Shown here piece by piece: positions 43,069-55,989 of a stretch of 64,000 nucleotides of DNA (within the stretch, counting starts at the first letter, position 1; each line of letters starts with the position of its first letter). Made by a program: the position numbers and the translations under genes. The notes beneath the pieces are model-generated. The model saw nothing but the letters and a program-made list of their open reading frames with translations. It did no database searches and had not been told where the DNA came from. The stretch is from Azorinus chamasolen (Eukaryota; Mollusca; Bivalvia; Cardiida; Solecurtidae): assembly GCA_963576725.1 (NCBI GenBank), contig OY755242.1, positions 9,267,132-9,331,131 on the forward strand, read 5' to 3'.

Positions 43069-44604
43069 AAACCATATTTGCAATACCAAAATGATGCATT
43101 ACTTTCGGAAAATCGAGTAAAGGTTGAAATATACCAAAATATGTATTTAGTTGGGAAAATGAGAAAAAAGTGGATCTTGATAATAAATGATTGTCAGTCT
43201 TGAAGAATGACTAATTTATTTTTTATATTATATTTATGTTTCTAAAGCTTGTGAATCATGTTTAAATGACTGGACCCACTACAAATAAAAATGTCTATAA
43301 AAAATTATGGTCAACACATTAAAACTGTTACTGCATATTTCTTTATCATAATTTTACAGTATATGCATGTGTATGTGCAATTTAATTATGGTTTGTATTA
43401 TATGGAAACAACAGTAAACATAGCCATCAGAATTTCTTTATGCATGTATGAATGAATGTGTTAAATGGCCTTAGGCCATATTGTATACTAAGCCATATTA
43501 CACACGAAATGCCCCATGCAGGGTCAGTCTCCAGATGTCAGTTATCATAATACCTAACAGGGGACAATGATTATTGCAAGGCCATAAAACCCGCTTCCTG
43601 TATATTACGTATTGTTGCATTCCTTTATGTAGCTGTGGTAACTTGTCAAAAGAATCAATACGGTCATGGTGCCTCAAAGTTAGTTTTGGGCATAATGTAG
43701 GTAATAATCAGTAAAACTATAAAACGCAGCCAATGAACAATTCCATAAATTACAGTAATCCAGAATGACTTTTTTCCTATAGATTTATGGTCAATATTTT
43801 CCATGTTCAAAAATTGCAAAAGGATCATATTTATGATAAACTTTTTTCCCTGATGAAAAAATATGTGTGAGTAAATCACTTCACCAATATAAACCCTTCA
43901 TTCCACGTGCCTGTTTATGCAAATGCAAATATAATAGACACGGATCAAACGTACGTATTGAAACAAATTTACAAACAGCGTAGATCCAGATCAGACAGCT
44001 TCTGGTCAGGTTCTTTTCGAATTGCTTATGAAATAATATACCGGTAGGTCTGGTTGCACAATTACAGCCATAGCATGTGCTCATATATCTTTAACTCTCC
44101 ATGAAATCATTATTTCTTACACGAATATTCATGAAGAAGATCTAAATGCTTTTTTCTCAATGTTAACTTTTCAAATAGATCATTGGCTCTGACAGATCAA
44201 TTAGGATTAGATCAACAAAATTTCGTAAGCAAACAGAGCAGAACCTGATCAGACAGTTCTTAAAGGCATTTCGAAAGGAATGTTGACCCATTAACCCCAT
44301 GCTGTGTATTTTGGGACCCGACTGTCAGGTATCTGATACACAAACTGATAAGGTGGGCTACCATCACAGAGGATCATTGTATAATTGCATAACTTTATCT
44401 CTTCTTGCTATGGACCCTGACTGGACACTGCAGGAGCACAGCTGGATACTGTGTATATAGGAGGGGGTCACTTATATAAGGAGCTTTGAAATCTACTCTA
44501 TTTGCAAACACGCGTGAAGCCTTTTATATAAGAAGAGAAGGTTTGGGAAATTGATTTTAAAGCAAATTAGGTGTCTGCTGCCAACAGTGCTAAATTGTGT
44601 TTAT
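43069..44604. other. AT-rich DNA with MITE fragments
   Basis: No exon is recognised. 43960-44030 and 44092-44560 contain palindromic-MITE phrases (CAGAGCAGAACCTGATCAGA, ATGAATATTCATG-like). Open frames on the minus strand at 43664-44084 lack any domain signal. Confidence 0.35.
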
Positions 44605-46322
44605 TATACCCCCCTTTTGAAAAAATGGGGGTATATTGCTTTGCACATGTCGGTCGGTAGGTCGGTCGGTCGGTCGGTCGGTCGGTCTGTCGGTCGGTCG
44701 GTAGATCGATGGTTTCCGAACGATAACTAATAAACGACTTGGCCTAGAATCTTCAAACTTGCTGTGGTGGTTGGTCATGACAAGTAGATGACCCCTATTG
44801 TTTTTGAAGTCACTAGGTCAAAGGTCAAGGTCACCATGACCTAAAATGGTAAAATAGTTTCCGATCAATAACTGCTCAAAGGTTTGGCTTGGGATCTTCA
44901 AACTTGCTGTGGTGGTTGGTCATGACCACTAAATGACCCCTATTGATTTTGAGGTCACAAGGTCAAAGGTCAAGGTCACCATGACCTTAACTGGTTAAAT
45001 GGTTTCCGATCAATAACTGCTCAAGGGTTTGGCTTAGAATCTTCAAACTTGCAGTGGTAGTTGGTCATGACCACTGGATGAACCCTATTGTTTTTGAGGT
45101 CACTAGGTCAAAGGTCAAGGTCACCATGACTGTAACTGGTAAAATGGTTTCTGATCAATAACTTCTCAAGGGTTTGACTTAGGATCTTCAAATTTGCTTA
45201 GATGGTTGGTCATGACAACTAGATGAGTCCTATTGTTTTTTAGGTCACTAGGTCAAAGGTCAAGGTCACCTTGACCTTAACTGGTGAAATGGTTTGCGAT
45301 CAATAACTGCTCAAGGGTTTGGCTTAGGATCTTCAAATTTGCTGTGGTGGTTGGTAATGAGCACTAGATGACCCCTATTGTTTTTGAGGTCACTAGGTCA
45401 AAGGTCAAGGTCACCATGCTCTTAATTGGTTCAATGGTTTCCGATCAGTAACTGCTCAAGGGTTTGGCTTAGAATCTTCAAACTTGCTGCGGTAGTTGGT
45501 CATGACAACTGGATGACCCCTATTGTTTTTGAGGTCACTAGGTCAAAGGTCAAGGTCACCATGACCTTAACTTATAAAACGGTTTCTGATCAATAACTGC
45601 TCAAGAGTTTGGCTTAGGATCTTCAAATTTGCTTAGGTGGTTGGTCATACCAACTAGATGAGCCCTGTTGTTTTTTAGGTCACTAGGTCAAAGGTCAAGG
45701 TCACCATGACCTTAACTGGTGAAATAGTTTCCGATCAATAACTGCTCAAGGGTTTGGCTTAGGATCTTCAAACTTGCTGTGGTGGTTGGTCATGACCGAT
45801 AGATAACCCCTATTGTTTTTGAGGTCACTAGGTCAAAGGTCAAGGTTACCATGACCTTAACTGATGAAATGGTTTCCAATCAATAACTGCTCAAGGGTTC
45901 GGCTTAGGATCTTCAAACTTGCTGTGGTGGTTGGTCATGACAACTAGATGACCCCTATTAATTTTGAGGTCACTAGGTCAAAGGTCAAGGTCATCATTAC
46001 CTTAACTGATGAAATGGTTTCCAATTAATAACTGCTCAATGGTTTGGTTCGGGATCTTCAAACTTGCTGTGGTAGTTGGTCGTGACCACTAGATGACCCC
46101 TATAGTTGTTGAGGTAACTAGGTCAAAGGTCAAGGTCACCATGACCTTAACTTGTGAAATGTTTTCAGATCAATAAATGATCAGTGGTTTGGCTTAGGAT
46201 TTTCAAAGTTGCTGTGGTGATTAGTTATGACCGCTAAATGACCTCTATAGTTGAGGTCACTAGATCAAAGGTCAGGGGGTCTGGGGGGGGGGGGTATACA
46301 TGTTTTACAAACATCTCTTGTT
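44605..46322 (+). mobile_element. Family E element, complete
   Basis: 5' TATACCCCCCTTTTGAAAAA with partner ATGGGGGTATATTGC, a CGGT microsatellite (44653-44700), and about ten units of 145 bp (ATCAATAACTGCTCAAGGGT, GATCTTCAAACTTGCTGTGG, AGGTCAAAGGTCAAGGTCAC). The 3' end is GGGGGGGGTATACATG, the hairpin TGTTTTACAAACA and CTCTTGTT. No coding region. Confidence 0.85.
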
Positions 46323-47075
46323 AATCATTTTTTCTCTTAAGAATATTTATTAAAGATTTCATGACCTCATGAATATTCATTACAGGGATTACAGAGATGC
46401 TAGACAACACTGATCGAATCTAAAGACATAAGTCTTCGGACTAAGCAATCAGAGCATATCCTGATCAGACAGTTCCTGCGTGATTTGGGTTTACGCTGTT
46501 AACAAAACGTTACAAGTATAGAATAATTTTCCACGAAGAAAAAGCCCATTAACCTACAGTGCTAGACCTAAGTCACATTTATAACATAATGTAGCATATC
46601 CTTTTTTATAATTGTAGACCCAAGTCATCCACTGCATCTCTAGTATAAATTTCACGGAAAACAGCCATCGAGACAAATTGTAAACCACATCACATTTTCT
46701 TGAACTTCTCGTCTTTTGGTAATTTAAATAATCCTATTTAGTCTCTGTTGGATTAGGAGCTACACCCATAGGCAGGGATACACCCATAGGCAGCACAAAT
46801 TACCATTTTAGCACTCAAAACGAAGCAGAAGTACATTACGTGCGATTCTTTTCTATACGATATCTAGTTCGACATTTATAGCGAATGTCACAAGTGACGT
46901 CATCACAAGGGAGATAAGCGAACGACCAAAATCAGCCAGTGCTTACTTATCGGTGATATATGACAGCTGCTATATGCGATATGACTGTATTTTTTGTGTT
47001 TTCGAAACTACGTCGTACAAGGTACCCATTTGTCAAATATTTACGAAAAAGTGTCCCGCCTGTTTACTTGACCTT
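46323..47075. other. Intronic DNA, nothing recognised
   Basis: One MITE-like stretch (46440-46505: GAGCATATCCTGATCAGACA) and a short duplication ACACCCATAGGCAG at 46763-46795. No splice-bounded exon. Confidence 0.35.
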
Positions 47076-48418
47076 TAAAGCTTATCATATGAAAAACTGA
47101 TAAGCCCCAGGGCGGGCCATTTTTGACCCAGGGGTTATAATTTGAATAATCTTGGTAGAAAACCATTAGATGATGCTACATACCAAATATCAAGGGCCTA
47201 GACCTTACAGTTCTGGAGAAGAAGATTTTTAAAGATTTTCCTATGAAAAACTGATAAGCCCTTGGGCGGGGCCATTTTTGGTCCGGGGGTCATAATTTGA
47301 TGAATCTTGGTAGAGGACCATTAAATAATGCTACATACCCAAATATCAAAGGTCTATACCTTATAATTTTAGAGAAGAAGATATTTAAAGATTTTCCTAT
47401 GAAAAACTGATAAGCCCCACGGCAGGGCCATTTTTGTCCTGAGGGTCATAATTTGAACAATCATAGTAGAGGACCATTAGATCATGCTACATACCAAATA
47501 CTGAAGGTCTATTCCTTACATTTTCAGAGAAGAAGATTTTTAAAGATTTTCCTATGAAAAACTGATAAGCCCCGGAGTGGGCGGGGCCATTTTTGGCCTG
47601 GGGGGTCATAATTTGAACAATCTTAGTAGAGGTCCATTAGATCGTGCTACATACCAAATATCAAAGGCCTATGTCTTACAGTTTCAGAGAAGAAGATTTT
47701 TAAAAAATTTCCTATGAAAAACTGATAAGCCCTTGGGCGGGGCCATTTTTGTCCTGGGGGTCATAACTGAACAATCTTAGTAGAGGACGATTAGATGATG
47801 CTATATACCAAATACCAAAGGTCTATGCCGTACATTTCTAGAGAAGAAGATTTTTAAAGATTTTCCTATGAAAAACTGATAAGCCCCGGGGTGGGGCCAT
47901 TTTTGGCCCAGGGGTCGTAATTTGAACACCTTAGTAGAGGACCATTAGATGATGCTACATACCAAATACCAAAGGTCTATGCCTTACAGTTTCAGAGAAG
48001 AAGATTTTTAAAGATTTTCCTATGAAAAAGTGATAAGCCCTGGGTTGGGGCCGTTTTTGGCCCAGGGGTCATAATTTGAACAATCTTAGTAGAGGACCAT
48101 TAGATCATTCTACATACCAAATATCAAAGGTCTAGGCCTTACAGTTTCAGAGAAGAAGAGTTTAAAAGATTTTCCTGTGAAAAACTGATAAGCCCTTGGG
48201 CGGGCGACATAATTTGAACAATCTTTGTAGAGGACCATTACATCATGCTACATACCAAATATCAAAGCTCTTGGCTTTGTAGTTCCAGAGAAGATGATGT
48301 TTAAGTAAATTGTTGACGCCGGCACGTACGCACGACGCACATACGCACGACGGCGGACGCTGGACATAGGATCATCCCAATAGCTCACCTTGGCACTTTG
48401 TGCCAGGTGAGCTAAAAA
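47076..48418 (-). mobile_element. Family B element, minus strand, 5' end intact
   Basis: From the right: 5' TTAGCTCACCTGGCACAAAG and GTGCCAAGGTGAGCTATTGG, a CGTCGTGCGTATGTGCG stretch and about eight units of 160 bp, ending without a 3' hairpin at about 47076. Its 5' end directly abuts LINE fragment 3. Confidence 0.75.
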
Positions 48419-49724
48419 TCAAAAGAAATACACTTATTGGGGATAAACTTGAAGGCGGATTAAACATGATTGACATATATACACATATCAAAAAACACTC
48501 AACATAAAATGGGTTAAATCGATACTAAACGCAGATGAGGCTAACGGGAAGTGCTACTTAGATTAATATGGTCAAAATCTGCTGATGTTTTACATGGACA
48601 TTGATAATATAAAATGTTTACCGACAACGCGTCATCCAATTCCAACATTCTACAAGACAGTCCTTGAAAATTGGACAAATGTAAAGTCATCTGAAGCTCT
48701 AACGACATTTTATGAAATAAGAAAACAACTATTATGGGGGAAATAGGCATATGAAATACAAAAACAAAAAGTCTTATCTTCAACAATTGGATAAAATCTG
48801 GAATTATGTTTGTTATCGACATTTTAGGAAACAATGGCCAGATTGGTGAACATATAATTTTTAACAAACTGATTAATAAACAGTCATGGATGTCTGAATT
48901 ACAAAAGTTGAAGAATTCACTCCCAAGACAGTGGTTAGATATACTAAAAACAGACATTTCTCAAAAATCTAAAGTAAAAACCAAATTATCCATAAATATA
49001 AACAACACAGAATTATATAAAGAGAGATCATCGCCAATAAGATATACTTACAAAACAAAAATTAAAAACCCTTATATTCACAATTACTGGAACAACCTCT
49101 TCCATACAGATATTTTATAGATTTATAAACAGTGATTTACCTGACAATCACATCAAACAATACAGATTTAAACTACTCCACAAAATAATCGCAACTAACG
49201 AAAATCTCTATATCTGGAAAATAACAAATTCCCCTAATTGTTTTCACTGCATGAGCACTACTGAAAATTTAAACCATTTTTTTCTTTCACTGTGAATATC
49301 TAGACTCTTTTTGGAACAGCATTACATATGCTCTTTGGTATACAAAAACCATTAAGAAATTTAAAACACATTGTAATAGGATATAAAATCTCTGTAGAAG
49401 ATTTAAATTCGTTCAATATTATCTTGACATACGCAGGTTTTGCAATATACAATGGTTATTTCTATAGCGATAGAAGAAAGGAAAACATGCAATCTAACAT
49501 CTGTACTTTTAAACGAATTGGATACTTTAATTAAATTACTATGAGAAAAGGGGTGTCGTAAACCAATGTATAAATACCTTTATCAACATGCTCAGACATG
49601 TACAGTGAACTTATCTTTAGTGTCGCATGACATACGTCTAACGACACTATAGTAAAGATTCACGGTTAAACATATTTCAACATGTAAGTTTTCTTTCTTA
49701 TTGCATATATGTATACTTGTCTTT
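48419..49724 (+). pseudogene. LINE fragment 3: C-terminal region with zinc-knuckle-like motif
   Basis: Starts with KRNTLIGDKLEGGLNMIDIY, the block that follows the RT thumb in L1/Tx1-like LINEs. Frames at 48806-49120 and 49328-49534, plus intervening frames, give the C-terminus. One segment has PNCFHCMSTTENLNH...HC, a C-x2-C...H...C zinc-binding pattern, followed by YLDSFWNSI. Many stops and shifts. The coding part ends near 49533 and AT-rich 3' UTR continues to a family B insertion at 49725. Confidence 0.8.
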
Positions 49725-51400
49725 TTAGCTCACCTGGCACAACAAAGTGCCAAGGTGAGCTATTGGGATGATCCTATGTCCGGCTATGTGCGTCATGCGT
49801 ACGTGCGGGCGTCAACAATTTACTTAAACATCTTCTTCTCTGGAACTACAAAGCCAAGAGCTTTGATATTTGGTATGTAGTATGATGTAATGGTCCTCTA
49901 CAAAGATTGTTCAAATTATGTCCCCCGGGCCAAAAATGGCCCCACCCCGGGGCTTATCAGTTTTTCATAGGAAAATCTTTAAAAATCTTCTTCTCTGAAA
50001 CTGTCAGGCATAGACCTTTGGTATTTGGTATGTAGCATCATCTAATGGTCCTCTACTATGATTGTTCAAATTATGACCCCCAGGACAAAAATGGCCCCGC
50101 CCCAGGGCTTATCAGTTTTTCATAGGAAAATCTTTAAAAATCTTCTTCTCTGAAACTGTAAAGCATAGACCTTTGATATTTGGTATGTAGCATCATCTAA
50201 TCGTCCTCTACTAAGATGTTCAAATTATGACCCCTGGGCCAAAAATGGCCCCACCCCAGGGCTTATCAGTTTTTCATAGGAAAATCTTTAAAAATCTTCT
50301 TCTCTGAAAATGTAAGGAATAGACCTTTGGTATTTGGTATGTAGCATCATCTAATGGTCCTCTACAAAGATTGTTCAAATTATGACGCCCAGGACAAAAA
50401 TGGCCCCACCCCAGGGCTTATCAGTTTTTCATAGGAAACTCTTGAAGAAATCATCTACTCTGAAACTGTAAGGCATAGACCTTTGATATTTTGTATGTAG
50501 CATGATCTAATGGTCCTCTACCAAGATTGTTCAAATTATGACCCCTGGGCCAAATATGGCCCCGCCCCGGGGCTTATCAGTTTTTGATAGGAAAATCTTT
50601 AAATATATTCTTCTCTAAAATTATAAGGTATAGACCTTTGATATTTGGTATGTAGCATTATTTAATCGTCCTCTACTAAGATTAATCAAAATATGACCCC
50701 CGGACCAAAAATGGCCCCGCCCAAGGGCTTATCAGTTTTTCATAGGAAAATCTTTAAAAATCTTCTCCTCCAGAACTGTAAGGTCTAGGCCCTTGATATT
50801 TGGTATGTAGCATCAACTTATGGTTTTCTACCAAGATTATTCAAATTATTACCCCTGGGTCAAAAATAGCCCCGCCCTGGGGCTTATCAGTTTTTCATAT
50901 GAAAATCTTTAAGAATCTTCTTCTCCAAAACTGTAAGGCAGAGACCTTTAATATTTGGTATGTATTTTAGTTTTCTACCAAGATTGTTCAAATTGTGTCC
51001 CCTGGGTTGAAAACTTCCCCGCCCAGGGGCATATCAGTTTTTTATAGGAAAGTTTTTAAAAATCTTCTCTTAAAAGTCTTTTAAAAGTCTTCTCTGAACT
51101 TCTAAGGCATAGACCTTAGATATTTGGTATGTTGCATTATCTAATAGTCCTCTACCAAGATTTTCAAATTATGAACCCCGGATCAAAATTGACCCCGCCC
51201 TGGGGCTAAACAGTTTTTCATAGGAAAATCTTTAAAATATCTCCTCCTCCAAATCTGTAAGGTCTAGACTCTTTATATTTAGTATGTAGCATCATCTGAT
51301 GGTTTTCTACCAAGATTTTTCAAATTATGCAATCTGTCATTGAAATCATTAATCTGTTACGAACAGGTGAGCGATTAAGGGCCATCATGGCCCTCTTATT
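49725..51400 (+). mobile_element. Family B element, complete
   Basis: 5' TTAGCTCACCTGGCACAACA and GTGCCAAGGTGAGCTATTGG, CGTCATGCGTACGTGCGGGC, then about ten units of 150-165 bp (TTTGATATTTGGTATGTAGC, CCCCGGGGCTTATCAGTTTT). The 3' end has CAGGTGAGC (inverted match to the 5' GCTCACCTG), the hairpin GGGCCATCATGGCCC and TCTTATT. Confidence 0.85.
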
Positions 51401-51514
51401 TCAGTTTGTTCCTGTCATGTCTGTGATACTGTATATATTGTAGATGTTGTTTAATTCTTAATAAATGGACTGGGAGTGCCAGTTCAAAAAAAAATTAAAC
51501 AAAAAAAAAACCCC
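51401..51514 (+). pseudogene. LINE fragment 4: 3' tail with poly(A)
   Basis: After the family B insertion, sequence resumes with GTTTGTTCCTGTCATGTCTG. AATAAA lies at 51460-51465, then GGACTGGGAGTGCCAGTTC and A-rich runs (51486-51494, 51501-51510). This is typical of a LINE 3' end; assignment to the LINE upstream is inferred from order and strand. Confidence 0.6.
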
Positions 51515-52405
51515 AAACATTCCATTCTCTGCAGTTAATATTTGTAGACACGTAAATTGATTTCTCATTTGTGTCCCTTATACTTGATAATTATTTATCA
51601 TCTCACATGACATTTTCAAGGACAGTCAGTAAGTATGTCACTAATGAAATAGGATATCATGAAATAATGAAGCAGATTAAAATCTTAATGCTGGTTTTAG
51701 TCGACAAAAATAACAAAATTGTAAAGTGACTATGAACAACAATTTGAAGTGGTGCAGAACTGTGAAGACTGGCATGTGTTGAGGCACATACATCTGGCCA
51801 CCAACTGACTAATCCTGTTGTACAAGTTATGACAGTTACTCTGACATTTAACATTTAAACATTAATTTCATAATGGAACAAATTCATATAATATCAACCC
51901 CATTTGTGTCATAATGTAGGGTAAATGTAGGAGGAATGACAAAGATTGTAGGAAGAGTAGGACTTTATTGCTCAACCGTGTATGCTCAAGTGAGCTTTTG
52001 TGATTGCCCACAGTCCTGCATCCTTCCATCCAACCATCCATCCATCCATCCATCCATCGACAATTGCTTTAAAAGACATCTACTCTGAAACCACAAGGCA
52101 GAATGTAACCAAATTAATGCTCTATCAAATTTCTAAAAGAATCTGGATCTGTGTAGATCGTTGGTTGCCATGGCAGAAGTCTTTAAATATCTTCTTCTCA
52201 CAAACTGGTGGTCAGAGTTTAATGATGTTTGATAGGACTAGTCTTCTAACCCTCTACCAAAATTGCTAAAATCATGTTGAAAAAAACATGGCCGCCAGGG
52301 TCAGGGCTAGATTTCCTTATATAACTAAATAGAAAACCTTTAAAGATGTTGTTCTTCCAAACTAGTTGGCCAATTTGAATGGAATTTTGTCAACTTGAAT
52401 GGATT
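51515..52405. repeat. Low-complexity DNA and degenerate tandem-core element
   Basis: 51515-51960 shows nothing recognisable. 51975-52405 begins with a GTATGCTCAAGTGAGCTTTT hairpin-like end, a CATC microsatellite (52027-52058) and core units continuing beyond the family B insertion at 54292-54870 (CCAAACTAGTTGGCCAATTT). Confidence 0.45.
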
Positions 52406-54291
52406 TTTTAGCTTACCTGGCACAAAGTGCCAAGTGAGGTATTGTGAGGGGGCAGTGTCCGGCGTCGTGCATATGTACGTCGTGCGTCATCAATAATTTA
52501 CTTAAACATCTTCTTCTCTGAAACCATAAGGCCTAGATCTTTGATATTTGGTATGTAGCATCATCTAATGGTCTTCAACAAAGATTGTTCAAATTATAAC
52601 CCCCGGAGCAAAAATGGCCCCGCCCTAGGGCTTATCAGTTTTTCATAGGAAAATCTTTAAAAATCTTCTTCTCTGAAACCATAAGGCCTAGATCTTTGAT
52701 ATTTGGTATGTAGCATCATCTAATGGTCCTCTACAAAGATTGTTCAAATAATGACCCCCGGACCAAATATGGCTCCGCCCCAGGGCTTATCAGTTTTTCA
52801 TAGGAAAATCTTTAAAAATCTTCTTCTCGGATACCGTAAGGCCTAGACTTTTGATATTTGGTATGTAGCATCATCTAATGGTCCTCTACAAAGATTGTTC
52901 AAATTATGACCCCGACCAAAAATGGCCCCGCCCCAGGCCTTATCAGTTTTTCATAGGAAAATCTTTAAAAATCTTCTTCTCGGAAACCGTAAGGCCTAGA
53001 CTTTTGATATTTGGTATGTAGCATCATCTAATGGTCCTCTACAAAGAGTGTTCAAATTATGACCACCGGACCAAAAATGGCCCCGCCCCTGGGCTTATCA
53101 CTTTTTTATAGGAAAATCTTTGAATATCTTCTTCTCCGAAACCATAAGGCCTAGACTTTTGATATTTGGTATGTAGCATCATCTAACGACCCTCTACAAA
53201 GATTATGCAAATCATGACTCCTGGACCAAAAATGGCCCGCCCCAGGGCTTATCAGTTTTTCATAGGAAAATATTTAGAATTCCTCTTCTCTGAAACCATA
53301 ATGTCATAGACAATTGATATTTAATATGTAGCATCATCTAATGGTCCTCTACAAAGATTGTTCAAATTATGACCCCCGGACCAAAAATGGCCTGCCCCGG
53401 GGCTTATCAGTTTTTCATAGGAAAATCTTTAAAAATCTTCTCCAAAACTGTAAAGCCTAAACCTTCTCTGGTTCTTGTGTGTCTTTTGGTGTTTTCTGTG
53501 TTCATTTCGTGTGTGTGTGTGCGTTTAGGTGTGTGGTTGTGTGTGTGTGTCATGCTGTCTATCGGTGTTTTGGTGGTGGTTGCGTCTTGTATGTGGCTTT
53601 GCCTGCTTGACTTTACTACTTTTCCATTTAATATTTGGTATGTAGCATCATCTAATAATTTTCTACAAAGATTGTTAAAATTGTTACCCCCAGGGCCAAA
53701 AGTGGTCCCGCCCCATGGCTTATCAGTTTTTTATAGGTAAATCTTTAAAAATCTTCTTTTCCGAAACTGTAAGGCCTAGACCTTTGAAATGGTATGTATG
53801 TGGGGGGGGGGATTCATCTGGGAACATGTTTTAAATACAAAGCTGGAAAGTAAGATCAGTGACAACAGTAACAAAGCTGAAAACAGTTTAGGTATTGGGT
53901 AGGTGTAAGTGTACTTCTTATTAGAAATGAGTTATAGTCAAAAACATACCGTAAGCTGTGACATACTTTGTGACCCTAAATTTAGTGAATAGAGTCCCAA
54001 AAAGGGTCCTAAAAAGGCCCTGATTTTGTGTTGGGAAAGTCTGTATGAACCATGTATATAGTATCATCTAATGGTTTTCTACCAAGATTGTTCAAATTAT
54101 GACCCCAGGACCAAAATTGCCCTGCCCCTGGCATCATCTAAAGTTCTTTTATTAAGATTAAAATTATGGCCTTTGGTTTCATATTGGCCCCAATCTGAAG
54201 CTGACTTATTTTTTACATAGAAATACAATGTATATGCATAAATCTATAGTAACCAGGTGAGCAATTTAGGGCCATCATGGCCCTCTTGTTT
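52406..54291 (+). mobile_element. Family B element, complete with internal inserts
   Basis: 5' TTAGCTTACCTGGCACAAAG; 3' CCAGGTGAGCAATTTAGGGC, the hairpin GGGCCATCATGGCCC and CTTGTT. About nine units. A GT-rich stretch at 53462-53633 (GTGTGTGTGTGCG) and a foreign piece at about 53795-54045 interrupt it. Confidence 0.75.
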
Positions 54292-55040
54292 TAATAGTCC
54301 ATTGGTGTCCTTTTATCTAAATTACTGAATTAGATATCTGAAAGAAAACACTGGCCAGGGATAGGGCTAAATTTTCCTTATAAATTATGGCTATAGTCCA
54401 ATAGTCCAATTTGAATTTTGTTTGGTAGGTATTGTGTTCTGGTGACTCTGTATCAAAATTTCTAAAACCAAGTTGAAAATGAAAGAAATATGGTTGCCAG
54501 GGGTGGGCTTAATTTCCTTATATGTCTATATGGAAAATTTTACAAGAAGTTTCTCCAAAATTAATGGTTGATTTCGAATGCCAATTGGTAAGAACAGTCT
54601 CCTGGTGACCCTTTATCAAATTGACATCAACATTTCTAAAAACAAAACTTGGGTTCCAGGGGCAGATCTAAAATCTCATATGTGTCTATAGGGAATACTT
54701 TAAAAATCATCTTCTTCAAAATTGGTGGTCAAATTGTAATTGGTAGTAAGAGTCCTTTGTTGGCCCTCTATAAAAATTGCTAAAACAAGGTTGATATGCC
54801 AAAAACATGACTGCCAGGAGCGGGGCTAATTTTCTTTATACATGTATGACTATAGTCTAGTCCTCATATAACCATATCACCTATGCTTATGTGCCATTAT
54901 AGAAGTTAATCTAATCAATATTCATGATGTCATTATTTCTGACATGAATATTCATGGAGTAAATAGTTAAACAATTTCAGCTTTTAATCTTAATTGCAGA
55001 CAACTGGAAAAAAACCTGGTATACAATGACAGATAGTGGA
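54292..55040. repeat. Degenerate tandem core and intron DNA before exon c
   Basis: 54292-54870 repeats TTTCCTTATATGTCTATAGG-like units related to 52300-52390. 54871-55040 has paired CATGAATATTCATG-like palindromes. No extra exon is recognised. Confidence 0.45.
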
Positions 55041-55054
55041 TTTGTATGTTTTAG

Positions 55055-55177
55055 CAATAAGACTGTTGGGCCATGGAGACAGATGTGAACTGTACATATG
55101 CGTGGCATGCATGAGGAATTCGTACCTGAATCCAATACGGTGTCATACCTGTATGAAAGACGTAATTCCACCAATAG
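55055..55177 (+). CDS. RING-like gene, exon c (remaining zinc ligands)
   Basis: Acceptor TTTGTATGTTTTAG and donor ATAG|GTAAAG bound a 123-nt exon entering and leaving in phase 1. Together with CVVC from exon b it completes an eight-ligand cluster: C-x2-C-x14-H-x3-C-x4-C-x2-C-x10-C-x2-C (LLGHGDRCELYICVACM, then IRCHTCMKDVIPPI). The spacing fits a RING-type cross-brace, but the third and fourth ligands come as His then Cys rather than Cys then His. RING domains normally recruit E2 ubiquitin-conjugating enzymes; that activity is only inferred. A family E element starts 37 bp after the donor. Confidence 0.72.
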
Positions 55178-55213
55178 GTAAAGTACAGTATGACTCCATT
55201 TTCTACAGCTAGT

Positions 55214-55702
55214 TTTATATCCCCCTTTTGAAAAAATGGGTATATATTGCTTTGCAAATGTTGGTCAGTCTGTCTGGGGGTCAGTTGGTATTTCAAACAG
55301 TTACCGATCAGTAGCTGATAAACGGCTTAGCATTGGATCTTCAAACTTGCTGTTGTGTTTGGTCATGACCTTTAGATGACCCCTATTGTTTTCAACTCAC
55401 TAGGTCAAAGGTCAAGGTCACCATGAGTTTGGCATATGTTCTTCAGACTTGCTGTGGTGATTAATCATAACCACTAGATGACCCCTATTGTTTTTTAGGT
55501 CAAAGGTCAAGGTATCCATGACCTTAACTGGTGAAATGGTTTCCGATCAATATTTGCTCAAGGGTCTAGCTTGGTATCGTCAAACTTGCTGTGGTGATTA
55601 GTCATGACCACTAGATGACCTCTATTGTTTTCGATATCACTAGGTGAATATGAATGGTCAGGGGATCTGAGGGGTATACATGTTTTACAAACATCTCTTG
55701 TT
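55214..55702 (+). mobile_element. Family E element, short copy
   Basis: 5' TTATATCCCCCTTTTGAAAA with partner ATGGGTATATATTGC; about three units with GGTCAAAGGTCAAGG. The 3' end is GAGGGGTATACATG, the hairpin TGTTTTACAAACA and CTCTTGTT. It lies in the intron after exon c. Confidence 0.75.
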
Positions 55703-55989
55703 AAACATTAGGTTTTGATCACATTTGAACAAAGTCAGATGAGATACTTCTTGTGACATGCCACACAAGTGTTCCTTTGAACCCTGTTTAATTTTTAAAC
55801 GTATGGGTTAATGTGTTAAATTGACTAGAAGAGGAGGTCCTGTCAGTTGTGTTCTGTAATGCTGTACTTTGAGTATTAAATGGTTAATCCTCCTAGGTTT
55901 ATGTTAATCATCCCAGGTTTATGTATGGAATTTTATGAAATTTTGTACACATATTATATGATCTTGTTTCTCTGTGAAAACCATCTTGT

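Noticed and set aside
42621..43070. 149-residue frame with a Gly/Gln-rich tail
   Set aside because: The tail is the G-rich minisatellite; only the short stretch before 42753 might be an exon, reported separately with low confidence.
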